Source: Adineta steineri (Eukaryota; Rotifera; Eurotatoria; Adinetida; Adinetidae). From it: a stretch of 64,000 bases of DNA. Numbering within the stretch: the first letter of the stretch is position 1; each line of letters opens with the position of its first letter. The notes below the pieces were generated by a model. That model had not been told where the DNA came from, ran no database searches, and worked only from the letters and a program-made list of their open reading frames with translations. A program made the position numbers and the translations under genes. Below are positions 11,601 through 26,724 of this stretch, one piece after another. The DNA lies in NCBI GenBank assembly GCA_905250115.1, contig CAJNOI010000106.1, positions 1 through 64,000 of the forward strand, in the 5' to 3' direction.

Positions 11601-14099
11601 ACATATTCACAATATAAAAGCATCGTTATGATTACATTACATTAGAAATGAATCTTTTAAAAAATTATGCATAGTTTTTTTTAGCTAGGTCAAAATATGA
11701 TTTCGATAATGATGATATTTTTCGTTTTTCATGACTTTGTAAAATCATTAATTACAGATATAGATAAATAATATATTTGTCCCCTTTTCTTTTCATGTTT
11801 AATTTTGAATAAAACGAGTTTAAAATAGCGAAACTCATTTTGAAGATATTATCATAAACGAAAGAATTGTAAATTGAACTATTATTTCAAACGTATTTAG
11901 TCAAGATTTTTAACTCACTAATAGGAGAAATGTTTAAGAAACGGCTTTAATGGCACGACCCCTATTTCTTCTACCGTTAACAGGCACCCTATCAATTATC
12001 TACGGTTTCCTATATAACTGATATAGAATTAACTTACTAAAGCTTTATCCAATTGATTTTCTATTGTTCCATCAGCCCATACTCTTTTTGATTTATCAAA
12101 ACCAACAAGTTCCGCTATGAATTTAAAACAAACACATATCATCAAATAGTTGATTTATATGAACAAACCATTGAGATATAGAACACCAAGTGATAATGCT
12201 TTTTGTCGGAAAGCATTTAACAAAGCCCATGGATCTAACCAACCTTCATTTTGAATACCTAACAAAAATCCAACAAATGTAAATTCATTGAAATATTATC
12301 GAATTCTTACCATAACAACCAATTGCAATACCATCTGTATTTAACCAAGGAAATTTTTCTTTAAGCATACTTGCTGTCAATAATTTTGATTTTGCTCCCA
12401 GTGAACTAAACTATATCAATATAAGAAAAAAAATCAAAATCAAATAAAAAATATTTATACGTTTGAGTTTTATGATTTTCTTCGAAAAGCTTCACACTTT
12501 GTTCGCTACCACATAATAAATAACCATTATGATGAAATGAAACGGGTACAGGATCTTCATCTGAAAGAATGATAATTATTAAAAAAAAAGACTAAAAAAA
12601 ACTAATATAATTTACCAAGTATTGATAAATGATCACGAATATGTTTTAAAAATTCAGCACCATAAACAGACATTTGAATATTTTCTTCCTAGAAATAAAT
12701 TCTTTTTCTAAATTATTCCATATAAAATGAATATTTACAAGTGCAAATTGTTGACGTAAACCACCGGCAGAAAGAACTGTACTTGATGTTGTATACTAAA
12801 ATATGACTATAGAATTCAAGAAATAATTTTTAATATTTCTCTTACATTCCAATCACGTTCGAGCACAGTTACTTTCATATCAGGTGAACGTTGTTTAAGA
12901 AAATAAGCTATACTTGAACCCATAATAGCACCCTATATTTAGAGAATTATGTTAAAAGGAAGTAACTATTACAAAATACATACACCAATAATAAGAACAT
13001 CAGTTTCTATTGGAATGTTTTTAACACCTAAAAATACGAAATTTCTTAGAAATAAAAGCCTTCGAAAAATTTAAAAAATTACGTTTGCAGATATACTTAT
13101 ATCTTGTCTTCCGCTCGATTTGTTAAGAATGAAACTCTTCATTTATTTCAAATTCTGTATATGTATACTAGGGAGCTGCGAATCGATCCAGACCCGATTT
13201 CTGTTTACTTTCAAATTTAGATCATTTCAAATTAGATGAAAAATTTAAATTTCTGAAGCATCGGTAGATAGTGATACGATATGAATGAACAAAAAGAATT
13301 TTATATACATTTTTTCTGCTTGTAGCCAACTAAAAGTAGCCACCACTTCAATCTTTTACATTTCCTTGCACACAGAGGGTGCTCTATATTTGTAAAACGA
13401 ATCCGGGTCTGGGTCGGTTACGGGTCTAATAAATTCTTTCTTTCATAGGTCCGGGTTCAAAAAAACGTGGGCCCGCTCCTCTCTAATGTGTACTCGTGTA
13501 TCTTAGCAACAGTTATCAATCCTTCGATTGATACTATCAAACGTATATATTGTACTACAATGTATAAAGTTTCGCCCACTTCGCATTTAGACCCTCGTGC
13601 AGACTATGTAATTATTTTTAATAAATTTTCCAGGGTCTAATTATGTCAACATGTCATAGAGATCGATAAACGTATTTATTTCATAACAAACGTATTTTGT
13701 CTGTCAACTATAGAATTTTTCATAGTGCCTTATTTTTTTCTTCATTATAATAAATTAGGTGATGAAATGATAATATACAAAATACGTCTATTTAGTTATA
13801 ATAGAGAAATACTCTAATTGTTTGTACTATTAATAACACTCACGATTTTCTGTTAATCGATGACGGATTAGATCCATTTCATTTTTAATAGGTGTATCAT
13901 CAATTCGTTTGATTTCATGTACCGTTTTTGGATTAATTAATGTAAATGCACGTTTTACTGTAGAGATTTCAGATGATTTTTCTGTTGTTAAGTCTTTATT
14001 TGAATCCGTTGTTGTTGTTGTTGTTATTGAAGAATCTTTTGATGCATAGCGTCGTATAAATAATTGATGGACGAAACGCCTAGTTAATCTTAACGTCAT
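8623..14099 (-). CDS. FOXRED1: FOXRED1-like mitochondrial FAD-dependent oxidoreductase
   Basis: Read on the minus strand from [20 protein letters not shown], a basic, serine-containing leader typical of mitochondrial import. The DAO-family dinucleotide-binding start is [18 protein letters not shown]; the second glycine of GxGxxG is alanine, a substitution I believe also occurs in other DAO-family enzymes. Further family blocks are [19 protein letters not shown], a LDPWALL segment, [34 protein letters not shown] and the C-terminal [19 protein letters not shown] ending FEPMIV. In animals FOXRED1 is needed for complex I assembly; a role here is inferred. Large introns are 13031-13842 (with a hAT-like element) and about 9483-11148, which contains a complete gene on the other strand. 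STIM lies 300 bp upstream in the same orientation. Confidence 0.9.
9922..11078 (+). CDS. GNAT-family N-acetyltransferase nested in a FOXRED1 intron
   Basis: Two exons, 9922-10495 and 10549-11078, join in phase across a 53-nt GT-AG intron. The first ATG in frame encodes [18 protein letters not shown]. Residues 1 to about 135 are low-complexity and polar, with a near-exact repeat [10 protein letters not shown]. The C-terminal half is a GNAT fold: [19 protein letters not shown] resembles the N-terminal strand/helix, [19 protein letters not shown] carries the acetyl-CoA pyrophosphate loop (R-N-N-G-I-G), and [10 protein letters not shown] is the usual motif-B segment. The substrate cannot be told. 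It lies wholly inside one intron of minus-strand FOXRED1, so the two transcripts overlap antisense. Codon use is like the neighbours, giving no clear sign of transfer. The end is TAG at 11076-11078. Confidence 0.85.
13169..13485. mobile_element. hAT-like MITE in the first FOXRED1 intron
   Basis: The left end reads TAGGGAGCTGCG and the right end, inverted, reads TAGAGAGGAGCG. The flanks ATGTATAC (13161-13168) and ATGTGTAC (13486-13493) match at 7 of 8 bases, fitting the 8-bp duplication known for hAT elements. The interior carries GGGTCTGGGTCGG and CCGGGTTC blocks unlike the AT-rich surroundings. No transposase reading frame is seen. Confidence 0.65.
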
Positions 14100-14401
14100 C
14101 TCAATCTACAATAAGAAATGGAAACGAATATCATTCTACCATGATTATATTCTCTATTCATTCTTATTATAATACATTCAAAGAAAGAAAAAAAAAACAT
14201 TTTACCAGATAAATAAAATTTTACAAGCAAAAGATTAAACAAGAACGAAGAAACAGCTAGGAATAAGTATGTTATAAAGAGCTGGAACAATAATAATAAT
14301 TATTATTATATTAGAAAAAAAAAAAGATAGCAGATGTATTGAGATTGATAAACAAGCACCGACTAAGAGAGAGAGAGAGAGACAGACAAAACAAAAGAAT
14401 A

Positions 14402-17400
14402 TTATGAACTAATATTCTTTTTTCTAAAACGTATATTTTGAAATGGTTTAAAAAGTTTTGAAGATATCATTGGTTTTCGTATTTTCTCAGGAGAAGATGA
14501 TGAAAGACCCTCATCATTTGATGAATCTACATTCAGAGAATTTTTATCATATTGTTGTTGTAATTGTTGATCATCGGATAAAGAATCATTATTATCGGTA
14601 TGAACATCAGATACACCTTCAAATAATGATTTGGTTTGTTTTGATAATGACGGATTATCAATTATTTCATAAGTACTTTGTCTATCAATTGATGGAGGAG
14701 TTATATGAGAATTCAGAAGACCATTAGTTGAATAAGAATATGACATTGGTGGATGATTCGAAAGACGTTCATTTGACGAACGATTATTATTCATAATTGC
14801 ACGTCGTTTTAACGTTGCTGATGGTGAATTTGTTTGTTCAATACCACTGTCAGATTGACTTATTGTATCTGGCTGTGATATTTGAGTTGGAAGTAATGAA
14901 TTTACTGATACTCCACGAGCAGTTAAAGTACTAAAAGCAATTGAAAAATAATCATTTTAATATTAAGTACGTATTACATAACAAAAGTAACGCTCGTCCG
15001 AGGACTCGCTTAGCTCTTTCTCGTAGAAATTCTTCCTCTTCACATTTACTAGAAAAACAATTGAAAACCGTGAAAAATCGATTTTCGATGTTTTTTAACC
15101 TTTGCACCCACTTCACTCACCGCCCTCATCATGATCATCCAATAGACCTCAGATTCGAAGTCCTCGCATCAAAATACCTCAAAAAATGTCTTTTCCGGAA
15201 AATTGGGCTTCGACGTTTTTTTCGAACCGGTGAACACACAAGCAAGCAACCAAACAATTTATGTTTACTGGACTCTTCTCTACGAGAAAGAGAATATTTA
15301 GATCTATTTTCAAAAATAATAATCAACGTATTTTTTCCTGTCAAAAACAATCGATCATATCAATATTTATTTACATTAGATTCTTTATGATAATTATGGA
15401 CTTAGAAAAGGAAAATATTAAACGCCTACTATCGTTGTCATATGTTTTATTTTCACATTTGTATTATTTCAGGTGCGTATTTTCTTTTTTTCGATAGTAG
15501 AAAAAATATGTTTCGAATAAAATTACTTATTTCATACCTGTTTGTTTTATTAATCAATATTGGCTCGTTGTTTGTATTTATTAAACTAATTGAATCAGGC
15601 GATATTTGTTTTGGACGATTAGTTGAATCTAAATATAATAATTATTTATTTCTTTTGATAGTCTATATTAATTACCAGTTGTTGTACCGACTAAATCTTC
15701 TCGATCGAGTAATGACGCAATTCTATTCCAACGTTTTTCACGTTCTTCATATTCATCATGAATTTCTGCTAATCGTTCCCTATTAAACAAAAAAAAATAA
15801 AATTTCGATTAAATAAATAAAATGCTTACTTAGCTGCGTTGATTAATTCACCAATATTATCCATACAACCTGTATGAGCTATACGTACAGCACCAAAAAA
15901 ACCTTTTTGCATTTTGGAAATTTTATTCATCTAAGAAGGATCGTTATTTTTTTTTTGTAATTTAAAAAGAATGTGATTTTACCTGTTCTTTAGCTGTTAA
16001 CATTGCATTTTCAGCTAATTTACGTTTTGTTTCAAAAGCTGCTTCTTCAATATGATAAGTACGTTTGAGTAGATCAATTAATTCTGGTGGTGCTTCATAG
16101 GATTGATGTCGAGCATGTTCTTCTGCTTTACGTAATGCAATACGTAACTAATTATAGATAAAAATAAAGACTAGGTTTTTTGTCAAATGATTATTACTTG
16201 TTCAATTTCTTGCACCGCTAAACGAACTTGTTTATCATATTCAACTGTTGTATCACGACGTTTTCGAAATTTTTCAGCTTCTTCCTAAGAAATAATAAAA
16301 AATGAATTTTTCAATTGAATCAAATATATTCTTTACTTTAGTTCGTTGTACTTCAATAAACCAAGAATTTAATAATCCTCGATCAACTTTTGTTTTATCT
16401 TGTAATTCATTTTCCATCGCTTTTACTCTATATAGATAGGAAAATGTTTTATTTTAAAAATGAAATAACATATATTGTAATTATTTCATACTTTCCAGTT
16501 ACAGAAATTAAATCACCTTCAGCTTGCTGTAAATTTTCAAGTTCTTTTATCATCATATTCATACTTTCTTGCGTTTTACGGTGCCGTATAAAAGCATATA
16601 AACAAGCACCAATCGATATCAGCAATGCAGATATTAAAATCGCATCTTTTACAAAATTATGAGTACCTAAAATAATAAATTAAAAAATATTTATTTAAAA
16701 AAATCACATGAGTAGATCATATACGTTGCGGTGGGCCAAATAAAACAATATCTGTAGCTTTGATAATTAAACGTCGTCTATGTCTCAGATCACGTATTTG
16801 CATAATTGTTGAAAGATACTGTTTATCATTCGCTGCTAATCTAAAACAACAAGAGAAGAGACAAATAATAAAGATAAATAAAGTTCGAAGAAAAATTAAC
16901 CTTGGAATCATTCGGCCATCAATTTGATTTCGACGAAAATATTCAACATAAATTGATAGATGAACATGATTAGCAACCCAATTAATAACATCATCATTAC
17001 TCCAATTATAAACTTAGAATAAATATAATATTTAATTTTATTAGACAAATCAAATATATAAATAAACCTGGATTATTTTTCCATTGTGTCCATAAATCAT
17101 CGAATGTTATTTGTAAATCAGCTTTTTGGAATCGACGATGTCGTACAGAATCAGTTTTTGATTGTAATTCTTCATGAATAAACTAAAATATAATTTCTAG
17201 AAAAGTTCAACTGAATTTAAAACAAGAAATTTTACATCACGACTTTCAGATGCTTCAATCAATCCATCTTTATCATCATCCATTTGTTCATGTATCGATT
17301 TTATAGCTTGACGACCAAGTCGCTCCTTATCAGCATCAGTGCATAGATTAAATATGCCAGTACAATCTAAAAACAAATATATTTACAACTAGAATAATTA

Positions 17401-17520
17401 TAAGAAATAAAGCTAACCTGGATCAGGAATATTATAAGCAATATTCTTATTATTATTATTAGATTGGCTTGATTGGAATAGAGGAATAATTAGAATAAGA
17501 CAGAAGATTAATCGATCCAT
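14402..17520 (-). CDS. STIM: STIM: ER calcium sensor of store-operated calcium entry
   Basis: The minus-strand protein starts MDRLIFCLILIIPLFQSSQS, a signal peptide. A luminal EF-hand loop follows (DDDKDGLIEASE, with D1/D3/D5/E12 intact), then a SAM domain (WSNDDVINWVANHVHLSIYV to ATDIVLFGPPQ) and a transmembrane helix (DAILISALLISIGACLYAF). After a coiled coil comes the SOAR/CAD region (LIDLLKRTYHIEEAAFETKR to RWNRIASLLD). A 91-nt exon at 15538-15628 is needed to keep frame (phase 1 in, phase 2 out) into a serine-rich tail ending FRKKNISS, a basic end like the lipid-binding tail of STIM proteins. STIM proteins sense ER calcium and gate Orai channels; no Orai gene lies in this window. The basic stretch of SOAR is weaker than in vertebrates (KISKMQKGFFG). 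Stop 14402-14404. Confidence 0.92.
15014..15292. repeat. Inverted-repeat unit in a STIM intron (possible MITE)
   Basis: CTCTTTCTCGTAG at 15014-15026 is repeated as its exact inverse complement CTACGAGAAAGAG at 15280-15292. The roughly 250 bp between are richer in C than the surroundings, and CGAGGACT near 14999 with AGTCCTCG near 15160 forms a second inverted pair. I find no clear target-site duplication. The open frames crossing this segment on both strands look accidental. Confidence 0.45.
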
Positions 17521-20160
17521 TTAACTGCATGAATCTAAAATAGGTAAAAATTTCTTGTTTATTTTTTTGCTTTATTAATCACGCAACGATTAGCATTCAT
17601 AATTTGATGATATATATGTGCATTTATATTATAAATAAAACAGTACAGGTGAAACTATTTCAAATGTCAGAAAAGTAAAAGGACAATAAAAAAATATGAG
17701 AATAAAGGAAAAAAAACTATGAATGTTATAAGTCTATTACTTGAATCGATACGAACAGAACGAATAACTGATGGAAATATTTTCATTTTTTTTCTCTGTA
17801 TTTATGTATGCAAAAGGCGTCACAATAATCATATATGTATAAATAAAAGATAATTATTAACTGATTTCAACACGTACATAGAGAGAAGAGATTGAGATCT
17901 TAATTAACTTCATTTTTTTTGAAAAAATAAATTCTTTCAGGTTAATTTTTTTATTTTGATAGAGAATAATCTAACATATGCGTATATGTATATAGATAGT
18001 ATGAGTACGGTTTTTTTTTTCATATTATTTTGCTACGGAATGACGTGGGAGAGAGAAATAGAAAAGGAAGAAGAAAACGAAACAATAAAGGAAAGAAAAC
18101 TTGTTTTCACCAGCTGATGGAGTCTGTTTTCTTTCATGCGTAGCTGACATTTTTTTACAAACATATACTATACATCTTCTATCTTCTGTAAATGTAATCG
18201 AACACGATGCACATTTGCTTTTATGCAATTATTAAATAGAAAAAAAAAGAAAAGAATATACTGATATTGTTTTGAAATCAAATTTATACTATAAATAATC
18301 GTAAATCAGATAAAACAAAATCAATAATGATATTAAATACAACGTTTAAATAAATATTGACTTTAGAGAAAGAGTTAATTTTCTTAGATGCTTACCGTTT
18401 TGTAACGATGAGTGATTGATCGATTGATTCTATTATCTGTATATGTTATGAGAAAAGACTCAATGAAATGAATGAATCATACGCTATTTTAAGTAGACAA
18501 CAGTGATCCAATGGGAAATTTCTGTGTACATATAATCATTGGATACGTCTTAAAACCTCTGTTAATGTAATCATATTTCCTAAGCATGAAATTAGCTTTA
18601 TTAGATTTATTTGTCGAAAATAATATATGAAATTTATGTGACATAAGAACAATATTGATTCGTATTTGATAACGCATAGAAAAATAGATAAAGAATAAAA
18701 TTAAATATCAATTAATACGATATACCAATGTGAAATTAATTAAAAAAAAATTCTTATAGAGAAATCGCCTTTGAGCTTGAACTATGTATTTTAATGAAGT
18801 ATAAAAAACTTTACACGGACAAATATTTATAGACGTCTTTCTGAAATTTTTGCCTATAGTCCTGTGTGCACTGAAGAGTTAAATGACGATAATTTCGAAC
18901 TATTGAATTTTATTGAAATCTTTTATATTCCAAATGAACCTCATATGTTGATTTTTATGAATTGAATATCGCATGGAAAGAACATTCTAGTTACTACCAG
19001 GCTTCTGTATAGGCAAAATTTCGGTTCGAAATATATTATCATTCAATTCCTGAGGTCTGTATATAGAATAAATTTTATACATATGAATTCGACGTAATCA
19101 GTATCAATTTAAAAGTACTTGTACACTGTATTTAAATCGACAAAATTATTATTTTTGTTAATTCTGTATTTTATAAAATATATAAACAACAACTCTTTTC
19201 TTCAAATTGATTACTTCAGATATCAATTATAGAATATCTAAGAAAGAGTTATATATGCTTTTGATATTCAAAGAAACATATTTTCATTTTATGACTTACA
19301 ACGTAGCCATTTCACTGACAATTTCTCTTGGTTAAAATTGATATAGAATTTCAAGCAGTCAAGACTTATCTGATAGATTTTTTAATGATCAACGACAATC
19401 GAAATATACGAACAATATTACTATCTTATAATGACTAGAACAACGAATATAGTTCAGAATCAACAATAGACAGCAATACCACATAAAATCGAACAACTTC
19501 AAATTATTTTGTTTTTCTAATGAAACTTTGTTAAATCGTATATAAAACAAAATGACCAATTAAAAGTTCATAATCAGTATGAATCTAACCTTACGTTACA
19601 TATCGTCGAAGTTGAATACTAAAAAATTTGTAAAGACTATATCATTCTACTTTCTCATAAGAAAAAAATAGTATATACATTATATCTATGTATCTCGTAC
19701 CTTCTGTTTTGCAAATATTGTTCATTGTCCTACTTCTCAAGTTTTCGAAAAATAGAGAAAGAAAAATATTTTAATTGAATAATAATCTGGATTAATGTAG
19801 AAAATCCAATATATTTCAACTATAGCTTTGCATCATATTCGATTTTATATTAATCAATCTGAAGTTTCTTTTTTGGTTGAAAAATGTATAAAATCCTTTT
19901 AATAGATGACGCCACAGATTTTATTTTTTTAATGTATTTTATTAAGTTTCATGTAATATGAACTTCATAGTTTTGACAAGAAAAACATAAGAAATATGTA
20001 TTAAAATGATTAAGAGTGTTATATTATAAGAAGTTATAGCTAGATATAAATGTGTGTAACCGATTCCTTTACATTTGCACCAATCAGCTACTATTCCATA
20101 TTTAACATATCTTTCAAATATTTTCATCAACCTATCTCTTTCAAATAGGTTACTGAAAAA
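17521..20160. other. Intergenic spacer between divergent STIM and SPF45 genes
   Basis: About 2.6 kb of AT-rich sequence. The two flanking genes point away from each other, so both promoters and any 5' UTR introns must lie here. A pyrimidine tract ending in AG just before the SPF45 start (about 20131-20147) looks like a splice acceptor, suggesting a 5' leader intron or trans-splice site. I see no coding exon; the short open frames at 18.0, 18.5 and 19.9 kb have no recognisable content. Confidence 0.4.
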
Positions 20161-22205
20161 ATGTCACTCTATGATGATGAATTACTTGATTCCAACAAAG
20201 ACAGTGGTACTAAAGGTTTGTTAATAATTAAACAGCTAACATATATATCTATAAATTCTTTATTTAATTAGTCGGAGCTTGGTCAGACTCAATTAAATTA
20301 CTTCATGGACCAATACATGCAAAAAAATTCCATCTACAGCAGCAACTTAAAGTAAAATATTTTATAAATTTATATAAATTTTATTCATCTATATACTTTA
20401 GAAAGATGCAACAAAAAATGTTGTTGCACCTGTAGCTGATCTACGTAAAAAACGAGCACCAGCATTGCCACGTCATCCAAATGCTGAAGTTACATTTAAT
20501 AGTATGACTGGAAAAGTTCGTAATTTCTTTATTTTTTTCAAGTTAAATATTTCATTTTATATTATTTCAAGATGGAATTACGAGATAGTAATTCTCAACC
20601 ACAAGATACAAGTGGACCATCATCATCAGTGACAGCATTAATTCAAAATATAACTTCAAATATGTCTGTATTTGGTTATACAGATGAATATGATCCATTA
20701 AAACCAAATGATTATGAAAAATTAAAAGAACAACGTAAACGTGAACAATATCAACGTGATAAAGAATTAGAACGTCAACGACGAGATGAAGATGAACAAC
20801 AACAACAACAACCAAAAGGTTTATATGATGACGATTATGAAAATGAAGAGACGGAAATTTCTAATCGAGAATTAAATGATCGACCAATACGAAAAGGAAA
20901 TGTTTTTGCACCACCACCTTCATTGATAGAAGAAGATAAACGTGCTAGTACTCATAATCAAAATGAATCAGGTATAATTATCAAAACTAAATAAATAACC
21001 AAAAAATAGTCTTTTGTAAAATATAGATATCAAAGATGAACATATATCAATTCCTCCGTCGAATTCAGATGAACGTATTGAAGATATGGAAACTGAAAGT
21101 ACTGGACCAAATCCTGGGTTTGGATCTACGAAAGGGTATTTATTAATGCCGATAGCTTGTGATTTTAAAAAAATCACAAAACTTTCCTTGGTATTCGATA
21201 ATCAAATGATAATCGATATCTTTTTCATTTGTTTTATAGTGCAGCTGCTGTTGCTAAAATGATGGCTAAAATGGGTTATCGAGAAGGACAAGGTCTTGGT
21301 AAATCTCAACAAGGTATAAGTTCAGCATTGACCGTTGAAAAAACGGGTAAACGTGGTGGTAAAATCATACATGAAAAAGAACCACTACCTAAAGGTAAAA
21401 TATTTAAATGAAATCTTACTTAACTGATCATGTCATTTAGAATTCATTTTACCACCACCACCTCCTCCTCCACCATCACTATCAGCGATGCCACCTCCTT
21501 CCATTGTTACTCCAAAAGCTGAATCAGGTGTTAATTTATCTGTTGAATTAAAAGGAGCAACGAAAGTTGTTTTACTTAAAGTTAGTAAATTTTTTCAAAA
21601 AAATTTCGATACATATCAGTATTTTTTTAGAATATGGTTGGACCTGGTGAAGTTGATGATTTACTTGATAGTAAGTATTTTCGAAAATACATCTTCTCAT
21701 TAAATAATCTTTGATTTTCTTAGGTGAAACAAAAGAAGAATGTCAAAAATATGGTGATGTTGAAAAATGTCTTATCTATGAAGTATGTCCACAAAATTTT
21801 TTGTTAATATTTATTTTTATTCTAATATATAGATTCCTGACGTACCTGAAGATGAAGCTGTACGAATATTTGTTGAATTTAAACGAGTTGAATCTGCTAT
21901 TAAAGGTAAGTTAATAGTCTTCATATTTAGTCGAATGGGTAGGAACTAATATAAATCTTTGATACCATGTTCGAATCCCAATTGAGGAAAGTCTTTGCTA
22001 TGATGATTTAAATGATAGGTATGATTAAACTGATTCCACATCATAGAGCCTTATATATCTGAGCAAAGATAATAAATTTTAATTGTTTTCATAAATTTTA
22101 GCTGTTGTCGATATGAATGGACGATATTTTGGTGGTCGTGTTGTAAAAGCAAAATTCTATGCTTTGGATAAATTTCGTCAATTTGATTTGGCTGATGATT
22201 CTTGA
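20161..22205 (+). CDS. RBM17: SPF45/RBM17 splicing factor
   Basis: It starts MSLYDDELLDSNKDSGTKVG, the short acidic SPF45 N-terminus, followed by VGAWSDSIKLLHGPIHAKK and the DLRKKRAPALPRHP segment. A charged region rich in Q, R, D and E follows, then a G-patch (AAVAKMMAKMGYREGQGLGK), a run of prolines, and a C-terminal UHM-type RRM. The RRM ends GRYFGGRVVKAKFYALDKF, where R-Y-F is the UHM's ligand-binding RXF motif. In animals SPF45 works in 3' splice-site choice by binding ULM peptides of SF3b155 and U2AF. There are eight or nine small exons. The stop is TGA at 22203-22205 with AATAAA at 22248. TBC1D23 begins only 116 nt downstream. Confidence 0.93.
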
Positions 22206-22321
22206 TCTCTCGTACATTTTATGTATTCTGTACAGTTTATATGATGAAATAAAAAAATAGATAATTACAAAAATTTTAAATTATTATTATTATTATTATT
22301 ACCTTTCTTTAGTTTTAGATA
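22206..22321 (+). promoter_or_regulatory. Intercistronic spacer with poly(A) signal and acceptor-like tract
   Basis: This short spacer holds AATAAA at 22248-22253 for the upstream gene. An (ATT)n run follows, then CCTTTCTTTAG and TTTTAG just before the TBC1D23 start. The tract resembles a 3' splice site with no donor in reach, as expected at a spliced-leader addition site between operon genes. Spliced-leader trans-splicing is known in bdelloid rotifers; its use here is inferred. Confidence 0.4.
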
Positions 22322-26106
<3,785 letters not shown>

Positions 26107-26551
26107 ATTATTTATTTCTATCTTATGTTAATTATTTTTAATCACAGAAAAACAAAAACAGTTCATTTTTTAATTTTTTTCGACTTAAAATACATATTTT
26201 TTTTTGTTCATATATTATCCATCAGTCGTAATACATTAGCTTTATCTAGTAAACATCTAAACGTGACAATAAATTTGGTTTTATCATAGTAGTTTTCAAA
26301 TATGTTAAAAGAGTTACAAAAATACTGAAGAAATATTCTATTATTATTTTAAAACGAAGGAATTCCACATGACCTATTTTACTATTGTATGTTCTTGTAT
26401 TAAATAAATTCGACTGAAATGTCCTTTTCTTTTTTGATTGAAAACTCGCATTTATACTTAATACAAGATTTGATCATTGCTGGAAGTCTGCATAGTTTAA
26501 GAAATTACTTTTTGTAGTATAATCTTAGGAAAATATTTGTCATTAAGTATA

Positions 26552-26724
26552 CAGCCAATGATTTATCCAGCGAAAGGGCATCGCCCTTCCAGAGAACGAT
26601 TTTGCCCTCTCGAAAATTGCAATTTTTGTGCCTATACTATGTATTTGCCCTTAAAAAATTAGACTTTCGCCCTCCCGGAAATCGCTATCGCACTCTCGAA
26701 AGGAAAAACCTTGATAAAGCACTG
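26552..26724. repeat. GC-richer degenerate repeat block, possible old transposon
   Basis: A short word like GCCCTCTCGAAAAT recurs four or five times in degenerate form (near 26581, 26610, 26647, 26669 and 26688). The ends CAGCCAATGATTTATCCAG and, inverted, CAGTGCTTTATCAAGG are loosely alike, and GTATA flanks both sides. This may be a decayed inverted-repeat element. Neither ends nor duplication are firm. Confidence 0.35.

Noticed and set aside
14941-15390. 149-codon plus-strand open frame in a STIM intron
   Set aside because: It overlaps the inverted-repeat unit, has no family resemblance and is antisense to a well-supported gene. The minus-strand frame over the same bases is equally featureless.
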